A DNA stretch of 64,000 nucleotides. It comes from Pseudomonas nunensis. GTDB lineage: Bacteria > Pseudomonadota > Gammaproteobacteria > Pseudomonadales > Pseudomonadaceae. The DNA lies in NCBI RefSeq assembly GCF_024296925.1, contig NZ_CP101125.1, positions 1,180,501-1,244,500 on the forward strand, given 5' to 3'. Positions within the stretch are counted from its first letter, which is position 1, and every line of letters starts with the position of its first letter. Shown in pieces: positions 55,158 to 63,979 of this stretch. Both the position numbers and the translations under genes were made by a program. Under the pieces are notes generated by a model. That model did not search any database. It saw nothing but the letters and a program-made list of their open reading frames with translations, and had not been told where the DNA came from.

Positions 55158-55195
55158 ATTACGGCTGTAATTTTCATCGATATTATGTCCGAAAT
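55158..55195 (-). promoter_or_regulatory. Operator ATTAC-N4-GTAAT at the thioesterase promoter
   Basis: ATTACGGCTGTAAT (55158-55171) has perfect 5-bp arms. A second, weaker copy ATTATGTCCGAAAT follows at 55182-55195. It lies 21 bases upstream of the thioesterase start. The same motif precedes emrA (61114-61141). Confidence 0.6.
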
Positions 55196-55329
55196 AAAAA
55201 CCTTGCCAGTCCTCGTTTGCCGGGATCGTTCTACTGGTGGGACGCTGAGACTGGTTGTTGCTGTCTAGTACAGAATTGATATCAGATTTAAGCTGGGTTC
55301 ATGCTTTACCCAACTATTTCGGAGGCGCG

Positions 55330-56196
55330 ATGAAAAACATCATCGGTATTTACACCAGTCCACGGGCGCATTGGGTCGGCGACGGTTTTCCGGTTCGCAC
55401 GCTGTTTTCCTACGACACGATGGGCAAACACATCAGCCCGTTTTTGCTGCTGGATCACGCCGGGCCCGCTGAATTCACTCCAACCACCGAGCAGCGTGGC
55501 GTTGGCCAGCATCCACATCGCGGTTTTGAAACCGTGACCATCGTCTACGACGGCGAAGTGCAACACCGGGACTCCAGCGGTGGTGGCGGCACGATCGGGC
55601 CGGGCGATGTGCAATGGATGACCGCCGCCTCGGGGATCATCCATGAGGAGTTTCATTCCGACGCTTTCGCCAAAACCGGTGGCACCCTGGAAATGGTGCA
55701 GCTGTGGGTCAACCTGCCCGCCAAGGACAAAATGGCCGACGCCGGTTACCAGACGATCCTCGATCGCGACATCCCGAACATCCCGCTCAAGGACGATGCG
55801 GGCAGCCTGCGCCTGATCGCCGGGGAGTTCGACGGGCATACCGGCCCATCGCGCACCTTCACGCCGATTGATGTCTGGGACCTGCGCCTCAACGCCGGCA
55901 AATTGCTGACGCTGGACTTGCACGAAGGTCGCAACACCGCGCTGGTGGTGCTGCGCGGCACGGTGCAGATCAATGGCCTGGAATTGGTGCGGCAAGGGCA
56001 GTTGGCGTTGTTCGAACGCGACGGCCACCAACTCAGCCTGGAAGCCAATAACGACGCGGTGGTGTTGCTGCTCAGCGGCGAGCCGATTGACGAGCCCATC
56101 GTCGGCCACGGCCCGTTTGTGATGAACAGCGAGCAGGAAATCCACCAGGCGTTTGCCGATTACCAGTCGGGGCGGTTTGGGCGGATGAGCCACTAA
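55330..56196 (+). CDS. Pirin family protein (bicupin)
   Basis: 288 residues from the ATG with GGAGG 4 bases upstream; the frame extends 75 bases further without a start signal. The N-terminal cupin has the pirin metal site 'HPHRGFETVTIVYDGEVQHRDS' (about 58-80, three His and a Glu region). The C-terminal cupin spans about 180-270. Bacterial pirins bind iron and some are quercetinases or enzyme regulators; the specific role here cannot be read from sequence. Single gene. Confidence 0.9.
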   Translation: MKNIIGIYTSPRAHWVGDGFPVRTLFSYDTMGKHISPFLLLDHAGPAEFTPTTEQRGVGQHPHRGFETVTIVYDGEVQHRDSSGGGGTIGPGDVQWMTAASGIIHEEFHSDAFAKTGGTLEMVQLWVNLPAKDKMADAGYQTILDRDIPNIPLKDDAGSLRLIAGEFDGHTGPSRTFTPIDVWDLRLNAGKLLTLDLHEGRNTALVVLRGTVQINGLELVRQGQLALFERDGHQLSLEANNDAVVLLLSGEPIDEPIVGHGPFVMNSEQEIHQAFADYQSGRFGRMSH

Positions 56197-56217
56197 AACC
56201 CGCCACACCGCAATAAC

Positions 56218-56310
56218 CCTGTGGGAGCGGGCTTGCTCGCGAAGAGGGCGTGTCAGTCACTATCAATGTCGACTGGCACGCCACCTTCGCGAGCAAGCCC
56301 GCTCCCACAG
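56218..56310. repeat. REP pair
   Basis: Inverted pair: TGTGGGAGCGGGCTTGCTCG near 56219 and TTCGCGAGCAAGCCCGCTCC near 56285. Confidence 0.9.
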
Positions 56311-56401
56311 TTGTTTGCTGTGTTCTCAGGACCGCAAATCCTCCTACACTGTGCCCAATCCGTGCGATCTTCGCGCCATTGGTCCTTGCTGGAGTTGCTT
56401 G

Positions 56402-57844
56402 ATGCTGTCACTGCTCACCGATCACCCGCTGCTCGTCGCGCTGGCCTTGATCCTGATCGATCTGGGGCTGTGGCGTTTGATCAGCACCAACGGCAGCAAC
56501 TGGAAACTGGTGGTGCGGCTGGTGATTTTTGCGTTGTTCAGCGTCCTGCTGTTCAACGAAGGCCTGAACCCGCTGGAGCCCGCGCCCTGGGCCGACAATG
56601 TGCCGCTGCACTTGGCCGCCACCGGTTTGCAGATCGGCTGGTGGCTGTTCGGTGCACGGACCCTGACGGTGCTGATCGGCGCCGTGATGATGCAACGGGT
56701 CGGGCACACCGGACGTTTGCTCCAGGATCTGCTCGGCGCGGTGATTTTCCTGATCGCGATCATCGCGGCCATGGCCTACGTGCTCGACCTGCCGGTCAAA
56801 GGCGTCCTCGCCACCTCCGGCGCGGTGGCGATCATCGTCGGCCTGGCGCTGCAAAGTACCCTCAGCGACGTGTTCTCCGGCATCGTCCTCAACACCACCA
56901 AGCCTTATCAAATCGATGACTGGATCTCCATCGACGGCACCGAAGGCCGGGTCACAGACATCGACTGGCGTGCCACGCGCATGCAAACCGCCCAAGGCAG
57001 CCTGGCGGTGATTCCCAACTCCCTGGCGGCCAAGGCCAAGATCATCAACTTCAGTCGGCCGAGCGACATGTTCGGCGTGTCCATCTGCCTGCAACTGAGC
57101 CCACATGCACGGCCAAACACCGTGGTCGAAGCCCTGGAGCGGGCGATGCAGGGCTGCCGTCTGCTGCTCGATCACCCGGCACCGAATGTCGCCCTGAAAA
57201 GCTCCAGCAGCGCCGGGGTCGAATACGAAATCAGCGGGTTTGTCGCCTCGATGGACCAGAAGCGCACCGTGCGCAATCTGCTGTTCGACCTGGCGTATCG
57301 GCACTTGCAGGCGTCCGGCATCAATCTGCTGTCGAGTGTGGAGCCCAACCCGCCGAGCAACGTGTCCCGGCCGAGGGCGCTGCTGGAAAGCTCGGCGATT
57401 TTCTCGACCCTGCGCCAGGAAGAGAAAGAAACCTTCAGCCAGAACATGACCCTGCAAACCTTCCGCGCCGGCGAGACGATCCTGGCGGCGGGGGAGGTCA
57501 GCGATCACTTGTTCATCATCGAGTCCGGGGTGATTTCGGTGACTCTGATGCGGCACGGCACGCCGTTCGAATCCGGGCGCATGGGGCCGGGCGAGGTTAT
57601 TGGCGAGGCTGGCATTCTGTCCGATACCTCGGTGCCCGCCGCGTTTACCGCCAAGACATTCTGTGCCCTGTACCGCATTGAAAAGGCTTACCTGAAACCT
57701 TGCCTGGACGCACGTCACGACATCAACGATGCGATGAAAGCCTTGCTGGATTTCCGTTTGCACAAGGCGCGGACGTTGACCCAGGACGAACCGGTGGTGG
57801 TGCCGAAGAAGGGGTTTTTGCAGTGGTTGCGTAATCGGGCGTGA
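56402..57844 (+). CDS. MscS-family mechanosensitive channel with cyclic-nucleotide-binding domain
   Basis: 480 residues from ATG at 56402 (GGAG 8 bases upstream). Four or so helices (to about 170), with the pore helix 'SGAVAIIVGLALQSTLSDVFSGI' region near 140-160, then the MscS cytoplasmic beta domain ('GRVTDIDWRATRMQT', 'VIPNSLAAKAKIINFS'). The C-terminal 110 residues are a cyclic-nucleotide-binding fold ('GEVSDHLFIIESGVISVTL', 'GPGEVIGEAGILSD'). This fusion matches the bCNG subfamily, inner-membrane channels in which the ligand-binding domain may replace tension as the gate. The phosphate-cassette Arg expected after the GE motif is not obvious, so nucleotide binding is uncertain. Confidence 0.9.
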   Translation: MLSLLTDHPLLVALALILIDLGLWRLISTNGSNWKLVVRLVIFALFSVLLFNEGLNPLEPAPWADNVPLHLAATGLQIGWWLFGARTLTVLIGAVMMQRVGHTGRLLQDLLGAVIFLIAIIAAMAYVLDLPVKGVLATSGAVAIIVGLALQSTLSDVFSGIVLNTTKPYQIDDWISIDGTEGRVTDIDWRATRMQTAQGSLAVIPNSLAAKAKIINFSRPSDMFGVSICLQLSPHARPNTVVEALERAMQGCRLLLDHPAPNVALKSSSSAGVEYEISGFVASMDQKRTVRNLLFDLAYRHLQASGINLLSSVEPNPPSNVSRPRALLESSAIFSTLRQEEKETFSQNMTLQTFRAGETILAAGEVSDHLFIIESGVISVTLMRHGTPFESGRMGPGEVIGEAGILSDTSVPAAFTAKTFCALYRIEKAYLKPCLDARHDINDAMKALLDFRLHKARTLTQDEPVVVPKKGFLQWLRNRA

Positions 57845-57935
57845 ATGGCCTCCTCGACTTCCCGAATATTGGCTATTTGTCCCAGGCGTGGGCGGGATTA
57901 ACGTAGCTCCACACCCACTTGTGATGGAGCCCACC

Positions 57936-58376
57936 ATGAAACCTCGTATCGATTTCTACACTGCTTCCCCAGACGCGCTCAAAGCCATGATCGCCCTGGA
58001 AACCGCTGTCTCGAAACTGCCGCTGGAAAAGAACCTGATCGAACTGGTCAAGCTGCGCACTTCGCAAATCAACGGCTGCGCGTTCTGCCTCGATATGCAC
58101 AGCGCCGATGCCCGCAAGGGCGGTGAAGATGAGCGTCGCCTGGCCACCTTGTCGGCCTGGCGCGAAACGCCGTTCTTCACCCCGCGTGAACGTGCGGCGA
58201 TGGCCTGGACCGAATCCCTGACCCTGATCAGCCAGACCCACGCTTCGGACGAAGACTATGAATTGGCTGTCTCTGAGTTCAGCCCCAAGGAAATGGTCGA
58301 CCTGACCGTCGCCATCACCACCATCAACGCCTGGAACCGCCTGGCGATTGGCTTCCGCAAAATGCCTCAAGCCTGA
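57936..58376 (+). CDS. AhpD-like carboxymuconolactone decarboxylase family protein
   Basis: 146 residues from ATG at 57936, which has GGAG 6 bases upstream; an earlier in-frame ATG is 48 bases upstream. All-helical CMD fold with the redox motif C-A-F-C ('NGCAFCLDMHSADAR', about 48-62), typical of YciW/AhpD-type alkylhydroperoxidases, with the His after the CxxC. It probably acts in peroxide defence, partner unknown. Its stop abuts the stop of the convergent emrB gene. Confidence 0.9.
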   Translation: MKPRIDFYTASPDALKAMIALETAVSKLPLEKNLIELVKLRTSQINGCAFCLDMHSADARKGGEDERRLATLSAWRETPFFTPRERAAMAWTESLTLISQTHASDEDYELAVSEFSPKEMVDLTVAITTINAWNRLAIGFRKMPQA

Positions 58377-59966
58377 TCAGTGAGCGTCTGCTGACGGCGC
58401 GGCCGGTGGTTGCACCTTGCGCATCAAGGGCACCATCGCCGTGGCGATGATGAAGCAGACCATGATCATCAAAAATGCGTCGCCGTAGGTTTGTGTCTGG
58501 GCTTCGCGGTATGTCAGCAACCACAGCTGATGCAGGCTGGCGGTGACCCCCGCGTCACCGCTTTGGCCAAGGGCGGCGAAGTTATTGCCGACCTGGGACA
58601 GCCACTGGTTGAGCGCTTCGTTGGTGCTGTTCAAGTGCTCCGCCAACCGCGTGAAGTGCAGGTTGGTGCGGTCGTTGAGGATGGTGGCGCACGCCGCAAT
58701 ACCAATCGCACCGCCGAGATTGCGCATCAGGTTGAACAACCCCGAAGCATGTTTGAGCCGCGACGGCGCCAGGCCACCCAAGGTCAGGGTTACCGCTGGC
58801 GGCACTGCCAGTTGCTGCGCAATCCCGCGCAAGGCTTGCGGCAGCATCAATTCCCGGGCGCCCCAGTCATGGGTGATCGGGCTGAAATCCCACATCGACA
58901 ACGCGAACAGCCCCAGGCCGGTCATCATGATCCAGCGCAGATCGACGCGATTGGCCAGAAAGGCGTACAGCGGAATCGCCATGATCTGGAACACCCCGGT
59001 GGAAAAAACCGCCAGGCCAATGTCCAGCGCGCTGTAGCCACGCACCCGGCCGAGAAACAGCGGCGTCAGGTAAATCGTGGCGAACAGGCCGATCCCGGTG
59101 ACGAATGAAAAGAAGCAACCGAGGGCGAAGTTGCGGTCCTTCAAGGCGCGCAAATCAACAATTGGATTGGCCACGTGCAGGGTTCGTCCGATGAAGGCCA
59201 ACCCGGCGAGGCCGCTGATCCACGCAGTTGTCAGGATGGTGCTGTCGCTGAACCAGTTCCAGCGCGGGCCTTCTTCGAGGGTGTATTCCAGGCAGCCGAG
59301 AAACAGCGCCATAAACACCATGCTGAGGTAGTCGGCGCCCTTGAGCAGCGAGAGTTCCGGCTGGTCGATCTTGACCAGCATCGGCACTGCCACGGCGACA
59401 AAAATCCCCGGCACCAGGTTGATGTAGAACAGCCAGTGCCAGGACGACACGTCAGTGATGAAACCACCGATCACCGGGCCCAATGTCGGCGCCAGTGAAG
59501 CCACCGCACCGATGGTCGCGGCGGCGATCACCCGTTGTTTGCCGGTGAAGAAAAAGAACGCGGTGGTGAACACCAGCGGGATCATCGAGCCGCCGAGAAA
59601 CCCTTGCAGGGCGCGGAAAGCGATCATGCTCTGGATGTTCCAGGCCACACCGCAGAGCAGGCTGGCCAGGGTGAAACCGACCGCCGAGGCGCAGAACAGC
59701 CAACGGGTCGAGAACACTCGGGACAACCAGCCGGACAACGGAATTACGATGATTTCAGCGATCAGGTAACTGGTCTGCACCCATGCGGTTTCGTCGGTGC
59801 CGGCGGAGAGCCCGCCGCCGATGTCGCGCAACGAAGCGGAGACAATCTGAATATCCAGCAGCGCAATGAACATGCCGATGCACATGCTGGCGAAGGCGAA
59901 GACTTTGGTCGCCGTCGCCATCGTGGCGGCATTGAACGGTTGCGCGGGGGCGGCGACGGTGCTCAT
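58377..59966 (-). CDS. emrB: DHA2-family (EmrB-type) MFS drug exporter
   Basis: 529 residues with about 14 hydrophobic helices. Visible motifs: 'LDIQIVSASLRDIGGGL' near helix 1, 'SGWLSRVFSTRW' (motif A loop) and 'LAPTLGPVIGGFI' (motif C, antiporter signature). With the adaptor encoded upstream it should pump drugs or toxic metabolites across the envelope together with a TolC-like channel encoded elsewhere. It overlaps the emrA gene by four bases (ATGA). Confidence 0.9.
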   Translation of the reverse strand: MSTVAAPAQPFNAATMATATKVFAFASMCIGMFIALLDIQIVSASLRDIGGGLSAGTDETAWVQTSYLIAEIIVIPLSGWLSRVFSTRWLFCASAVGFTLASLLCGVAWNIQSMIAFRALQGFLGGSMIPLVFTTAFFFFTGKQRVIAAATIGAVASLAPTLGPVIGGFITDVSSWHWLFYINLVPGIFVAVAVPMLVKIDQPELSLLKGADYLSMVFMALFLGCLEYTLEEGPRWNWFSDSTILTTAWISGLAGLAFIGRTLHVANPIVDLRALKDRNFALGCFFSFVTGIGLFATIYLTPLFLGRVRGYSALDIGLAVFSTGVFQIMAIPLYAFLANRVDLRWIMMTGLGLFALSMWDFSPITHDWGARELMLPQALRGIAQQLAVPPAVTLTLGGLAPSRLKHASGLFNLMRNLGGAIGIAACATILNDRTNLHFTRLAEHLNSTNEALNQWLSQVGNNFAALGQSGDAGVTASLHQLWLLTYREAQTQTYGDAFLMIMVCFIIATAMVPLMRKVQPPAAPSADAH

Positions 59967-61084
59967 GGTGCGCTGGCCACAGCTGGGGTTTTATCCTCGT
60001 CGCGGGTGTCGACTTCAGCGGTCACCGACAGGCCTGGACGCAGATGACCGAGCACACCATCCGCTGGATCAAGCACGATGCGCACCGGCACGCGCTGGAC
60101 GATTTTGGTGAAGTTACCCGTGGCGTTTTCCGGTGGTAACACGCTGAACTGCGCGCCACTGGCCGGGGCGAGGCTGTCGAGATGACCGTGGAAAACCTGG
60201 CCAGAGAGCACGTCGGCACGGATGATCACGCGCTGGCCGGAGGTCATCCGCGCCAATTGGTCTTCCTTGAAATTGGCATCGACCCACAGTCCGCTCGACG
60301 GCACCACCGACAACAGTTGTGAACCGGCCTGGGCATAAGCGCCAACCCGCGCCCGGCGATTACCGACCACGCCGTCCACCGGCGCCTTGAGTTCGGTGTA
60401 GCCGACGTTCAGTTGCGCCAGATCCCGTTCGGCCTTGGCTTGCATCAACGCGGCGCGGGCCTGTTGTTTCTGGGTTTCGATCACGTCCAGCTGACGCTGG
60501 GAAGCGAGCAACTCTGCCTGGGCCCGGGCGCTGATCGCCTGTGCGGTCTTGAAGGTGGCGTTGGCGCGCTGCGCACTTTCCACCGAGACCGCGTTGCTGC
60601 CGACCAGTTTTTTGTAGCGCGCATCGTCATCCCGCGAACGAGCGGTTTCGGCGCCCGCCGCATCGATCCCGGCGCGGGCCTGGCCGATTACCGCGTGTTG
60701 CAATTGTTCGGTGGCATTAAGGTTGGCGAGCAGGGCCTCTTCGGCAGCGACCGCGCCTTCAGCCTTGGCCAGGTTGGCGCGGTAGTCGCGCGAATCCAGG
60801 CGGACCAGCACGTCGCCGGCCTTCACCTTCTGGTTGTCGGTGACCAGCACTTCTTCGATATAACCCGCGACTTTCGGCCCGATCACCGTGACGTCGCCGC
60901 CAATGTAGGCATCGTCGGTTTCCTCAAGGAATCGCCCGGCCGTCCACCAGTGGGCGCCGTACAACCCGAGGCCGATCAGTGCCGCGATGGCCACGGTCAG
61001 CAGAAGCAAACGTTTGAGCACGGGCGGCTTGGTGGTGGTCACCGGGACAGCCAGGTCGGGTTCAACGGTGGGCATGCTGGTCAT
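59963..61084 (-). CDS. emrA: EmrA/HlyD-type membrane fusion protein
   Basis: 373 residues. Membrane anchor (about 23-45), lipoyl-like half ('VTVIGPKVAGYIEEVLV', about 65-80), alpha-helical hairpin (about 100-200), second lipoyl half and beta-barrel ('LKAPVDGVVGNRRARVG', 'LWVDANFKEDQL'). It is the periplasmic partner of the EmrB-type exporter. First gene of a two-gene operon. A second ATG lies nine bases inside. Tandem operator sites end 30 bases upstream of the start. Confidence 0.92.
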   Translation of the reverse strand: MTSMPTVEPDLAVPVTTTKPPVLKRLLLLTVAIAALIGLGLYGAHWWTAGRFLEETDDAYIGGDVTVIGPKVAGYIEEVLVTDNQKVKAGDVLVRLDSRDYRANLAKAEGAVAAEEALLANLNATEQLQHAVIGQARAGIDAAGAETARSRDDDARYKKLVGSNAVSVESAQRANATFKTAQAISARAQAELLASQRQLDVIETQKQQARAALMQAKAERDLAQLNVGYTELKAPVDGVVGNRRARVGAYAQAGSQLLSVVPSSGLWVDANFKEDQLARMTSGQRVIIRADVLSGQVFHGHLDSLAPASGAQFSVLPPENATGNFTKIVQRVPVRIVLDPADGVLGHLRPGLSVTAEVDTRDEDKTPAVASAP

Positions 61085-61113
61085 GGGGAAATACCTGTGA
61101 AGAGCGAGTCGTT

Positions 61114-61141
61114 ATTACGACCGTAATATGACGCATGTAAT
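61114..61141 (-). promoter_or_regulatory. Tandem operator sites at the emrAB promoter
   Basis: Two abutting 14-bp sites: ATTACGACCGTAAT (61114-61127, perfect ATTAC/GTAAT arms) and ATGACGCATGTAAT (61128-61141, one arm mismatch). The layout fits a TetR-family repressor. No regulator gene is adjacent. Confidence 0.65.
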
Positions 61142-61364
61142 ATTTTGTGGCAATTGATTTTTGCTGCCGGTCGTCAGGTTAGGCGTGAGCTGCCAGGACG
61201 CTGATGCCAAAGGCGCAGTTTCGCAAGTGCTGTGCTGGCCTCTATGCCGCAGAAATATTCTGAAAAGTGCCGCCCGGCGTGTTGTTCAGAACCCTGTGCT
61301 AGCTTGATGGGCAGCAACTGAAATCTCACAGAATCGTAAATTCCACGTGCAAGGAAGCTCACTT

Positions 61365-62078
61365 ATGCCGCTACAGCGGCCCATAGCATCGCTGCTCGCC
61401 AGTGACGCCTCCGGGACCCCATTCCAAGTGAAAGTCAGTGTCGTGCCGATGACTAAAGCGTTGGCCAGGCATTGGCACGAAGCAGTTCAACCTATCGTCG
61501 ACAGTCATTACTCGCATGACGGCCTTGCGAGTCAGAAAACCCGGGCGGATGTCGGATGGCGTTGGCCAAATAATCTGAAACTCGTCGCCATCCACAATTA
61601 CCTCACCCAGTTACCTGGCAACTTCTCCGAAAAGGGCAAAGCGATGTGTGTTGTCCTGTCGAAGGGCGAGCAGAAATTTCCCATTGGTATGCTTTCTCTC
61701 GTGCCAAAGCTTCATTGCAACGTCCAGGGTGTAGAACGACAGCGCGCTTTTACTTGGTACTTATCTGATGCGCCCGCTGAAGTGTACGAACAGCTTCTGT
61801 GTCAGCCAGCCGTTCGAGGTGTTGCCAAGGCTTTGATTGATTGCACGATCCAGGCTGCGCTGGACGAAGGTGGGGATGGAGAGTTGTTGTTACATGCAGA
61901 TCCCAAAGGAGGCAGGAAACTCATCGATTTCTATGAGGCGGGTTGCAGAATGCGCCGGCTGTCACCTCGCAATGGCAGTATTACAGCGGTGTGGCGCAGA
62001 GGCTGCCCTGATGAGTACTTCTACTTGAGCGGATCAGATGCGCAGGCGTTTTCTGCACGCTATGACGCTCGGCGATAG
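61365..62078 (+). CDS. Protein of unknown function with GNAT-like C-terminal part
   Basis: 237 residues from ATG at 61365 with AAGGAAG 7 bases upstream; an in-frame GTG 18 bases earlier is less likely. No signal peptide. The middle strand 'AMCVVLSKGEQKFPIGML' and the segment 'GRKLIDFYEAGCRMR' resemble the core strand and C-terminal part of GNAT acetyltransferases, but no clear acetyl-CoA P-loop (Q/RxxGxG/A) is visible, so the fold call is tentative. The gene is AT-richer than its neighbours and lies in a pair with the following gene, 53 bases apart, which suggests later acquisition. Confidence 0.75.
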   Translation: MPLQRPIASLLASDASGTPFQVKVSVVPMTKALARHWHEAVQPIVDSHYSHDGLASQKTRADVGWRWPNNLKLVAIHNYLTQLPGNFSEKGKAMCVVLSKGEQKFPIGMLSLVPKLHCNVQGVERQRAFTWYLSDAPAEVYEQLLCQPAVRGVAKALIDCTIQAALDEGGDGELLLHADPKGGRKLIDFYEAGCRMRRLSPRNGSITAVWRRGCPDEYFYLSGSDAQAFSARYDARR

Positions 62079-62131
62079 GCGGTCATGGTCCAACTTTGCG
62101 CAATGAACTGCCGGGAGGTAGAGTAAATTTT

Positions 62132-62989
62132 ATGACTGATGCCAGACCTCAACTTTCAAAAGCCGAACTTGCTCATGCGCTTCGCGAGCTGAAGGGGTTC
62201 GATGCTGATCTGGAAACGCAAAGTGGATACGAAGCGTCCGCCGCGCTGATCGCTGAAATAATGTCCGACCCGGCTCAACGAGATCAGCTGATTGCTTTGT
62301 TGGAGCAGTTTGATGAGTTGAGTTCAGAGCGTTCAGATGTTAGCTGGGTAAATGATGGTGCGCCGTTTGATCGTTCCCCAAGGCCATTGGTACTGGATGA
62401 TCTTTATCTTGATCTTCCTATGGGAACTGAAGACTCGTACCAAATGCCGGGCTCGGCAGTCGCCTCTGTCCAGCACTTTCTCAGTAAGTACAAAGAGGAA
62501 ATGTCCACCTCCAGTGATTTCAGCGATGTGTCTCCATGGATAACCGACGACACATGCATGGCCTCCGCTGAATCGTACTCAAGTGCGTGTTCTGATCGTC
62601 GCGCTACTTATGATGTTGATGCCTGGAGCAGAGTACTTGTTTTGGCAAACCAGACGTTACAGGGAGAGGCGGCTCGGCGAGCTCCATTCTTGTCCAGACT
62701 CGCTCAGGTGTTCGGCAGGAGCGAGCCACCCGAGTGGGAAGTAGAAAAGTATCCGATCACCCGAGATTCAATTCTGGTGATCTTGCACCATGGCAATGAT
62801 CACGCCTCTTTAGGTTTTATCGGCAATGGCCAGCGCGCTTATGTCATGGTTTCGATCAATGACACGGCTTTGACGATGAATGAGTCTTTTCAGAACACCC
62901 AAGAATTTGCGGCTCGTATTGCTGACTTTTTTACCGAGGCCCCAAAATCCGGACACAAAGCCATTCAGCACATGCTTAAAGCACTGTGA
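62132..62989 (+). CDS. Hypothetical protein
   Basis: 285 residues from ATG at 62132, set by GGGAGGTAGAG upstream; a TTG 36 bases earlier is in frame. No family recognised. The N-terminal 75 residues are acidic and helical ('RDQLIALLEQFDELSSERS'); the middle (about 110-170) is Ser-rich and probably disordered; the C-terminal 90 residues look like a small alpha/beta domain ('SILVILHHGNDHASLGFIGNG'). No signal peptide or membrane segment. AT-richer than the flanking genes, like its partner upstream; the two may be co-transcribed and act together. Confidence 0.7.
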   Translation: MTDARPQLSKAELAHALRELKGFDADLETQSGYEASAALIAEIMSDPAQRDQLIALLEQFDELSSERSDVSWVNDGAPFDRSPRPLVLDDLYLDLPMGTEDSYQMPGSAVASVQHFLSKYKEEMSTSSDFSDVSPWITDDTCMASAESYSSACSDRRATYDVDAWSRVLVLANQTLQGEAARRAPFLSRLAQVFGRSEPPEWEVEKYPITRDSILVILHHGNDHASLGFIGNGQRAYVMVSINDTALTMNESFQNTQEFAARIADFFTEAPKSGHKAIQHMLKAL

Positions 62990-62998
62990 GATGAGTTT

Positions 62999-63027
62999 CG
63001 TAGGAGCCGCTTTTGGCTGCTCCTACG
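62999..63027. terminator. Hairpin between the hypothetical gene and the binding-protein gene
   Basis: CGTAGGAGC / GCTCCTACG with a TTTT-containing loop, ten bases after the upstream stop and between convergent genes. No T-run, so it may be a bidirectional 3'-end hairpin or a solitary REP-like unit. Confidence 0.55.
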
Positions 63028-63043
63028 GATAATGCTTTCCAAG

Positions 63044-63979
63044 TTATTGAGCCGCCAAACGAGCGCCGGCCACCTTCAACCCATCCTTCCCATCCCGACT
63101 GGTAACCCCGACCAACCAAGCCTCAAGCACCTTCGGATTCGCCTTCAACCACGCCTTTGCCGCGGCCCTTGGCTTTTGATTCTGGTTCAACACCGCATCC
63201 ATCAACTGGTTCTCCATCGCCAGGCTGAACTCCATGTTCTGCAGCAATTGGCCGACATTGCTGCACTCCTTCAGATAGTCCTTACGCACATTGGTGTACA
63301 CCGTCGCCTGGCCGAAATTAGGGCCGAAGTATTCATCGCCGCCGCTGAGGTACTTCATCTTGTTGCGGGTGTTCATCGGGTGCGGTTCCCAGCCGAGGAA
63401 CACCATCCATTCATTCTTGCGGGTGGCGCGTCTGAGTTGCGAGAGCATGGCGGCTTCGCTGGATTCGACGACTTTGAAACTCTTCAGGCCGAAGGCGTCT
63501 TTGTCGATCATTGTCTGGATCAGTCGATTGCCGTCGTTGCCCGGTTCGATGCCGTAGATCTGGCCGTTGAGCTTGTCCTTGAATTTGGCGATGTCGGCAA
63601 AGTCGTGCAGCCCGGCGTCGTACACGTAATTCGGCACGGCCAGGGTGTATTTGGCGCCGTGCAGGTTGGCGCGCACGGTTTCGACGGTGCCGGCGTCGCG
63701 GAACGGTTTGATGTCGTTTTCGGTGGTGGGCATCCAGTTGCCGAGGAACACGTCAAGGTCTTTGCCTGAAGCCAGGGCGCGGTAGGTCACGGGGATCGAC
63801 AGCAGGGTGGTTTTGGTGGTGTAGCCGAGGGATTCGAGCACTTCGCTGGTGATGGCGGTGGTGACGGTGATGTCGGTCCAGCCGACATCGGAAAACCGCA
63901 CCGTGGCGCAGGACTCGGGTTCCGCTGCCTGTGCCAGGAGTGGCAGGGTAAGGGTTGCAAGCAAGAGCAAGGCTTTCAT
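63044..63979 (-). CDS. Choline/glycine-betaine-type ABC transporter periplasmic binding protein
   Basis: 311 residues with a signal peptide (MKALLLLATLTLPLLAQAAE). OpuAC-type substrate-binding fold; 'VRFSDVGWTDITVTTAITSEVLESLGY' at the N-terminus, 'DVFLGNWMPT' and 'FLGWEPHPMN' carry the Trp residues that usually form the aromatic cage for quaternary amines. Closest to ChoX/CaiX proteins, which bind choline or carnitine; the substrate cannot be fixed by eye. The upstream side is cut by the window, so the operon cannot be judged. RBS candidate GAGG just before the ATG. Confidence 0.9.
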   Translation of the reverse strand: MKALLLLATLTLPLLAQAAEPESCATVRFSDVGWTDITVTTAITSEVLESLGYTTKTTLLSIPVTYRALASGKDLDVFLGNWMPTTENDIKPFRDAGTVETVRANLHGAKYTLAVPNYVYDAGLHDFADIAKFKDKLNGQIYGIEPGNDGNRLIQTMIDKDAFGLKSFKVVESSEAAMLSQLRRATRKNEWMVFLGWEPHPMNTRNKMKYLSGGDEYFGPNFGQATVYTNVRKDYLKECSNVGQLLQNMEFSLAMENQLMDAVLNQNQKPRAAAKAWLKANPKVLEAWLVGVTSRDGKDGLKVAGARLAAQ

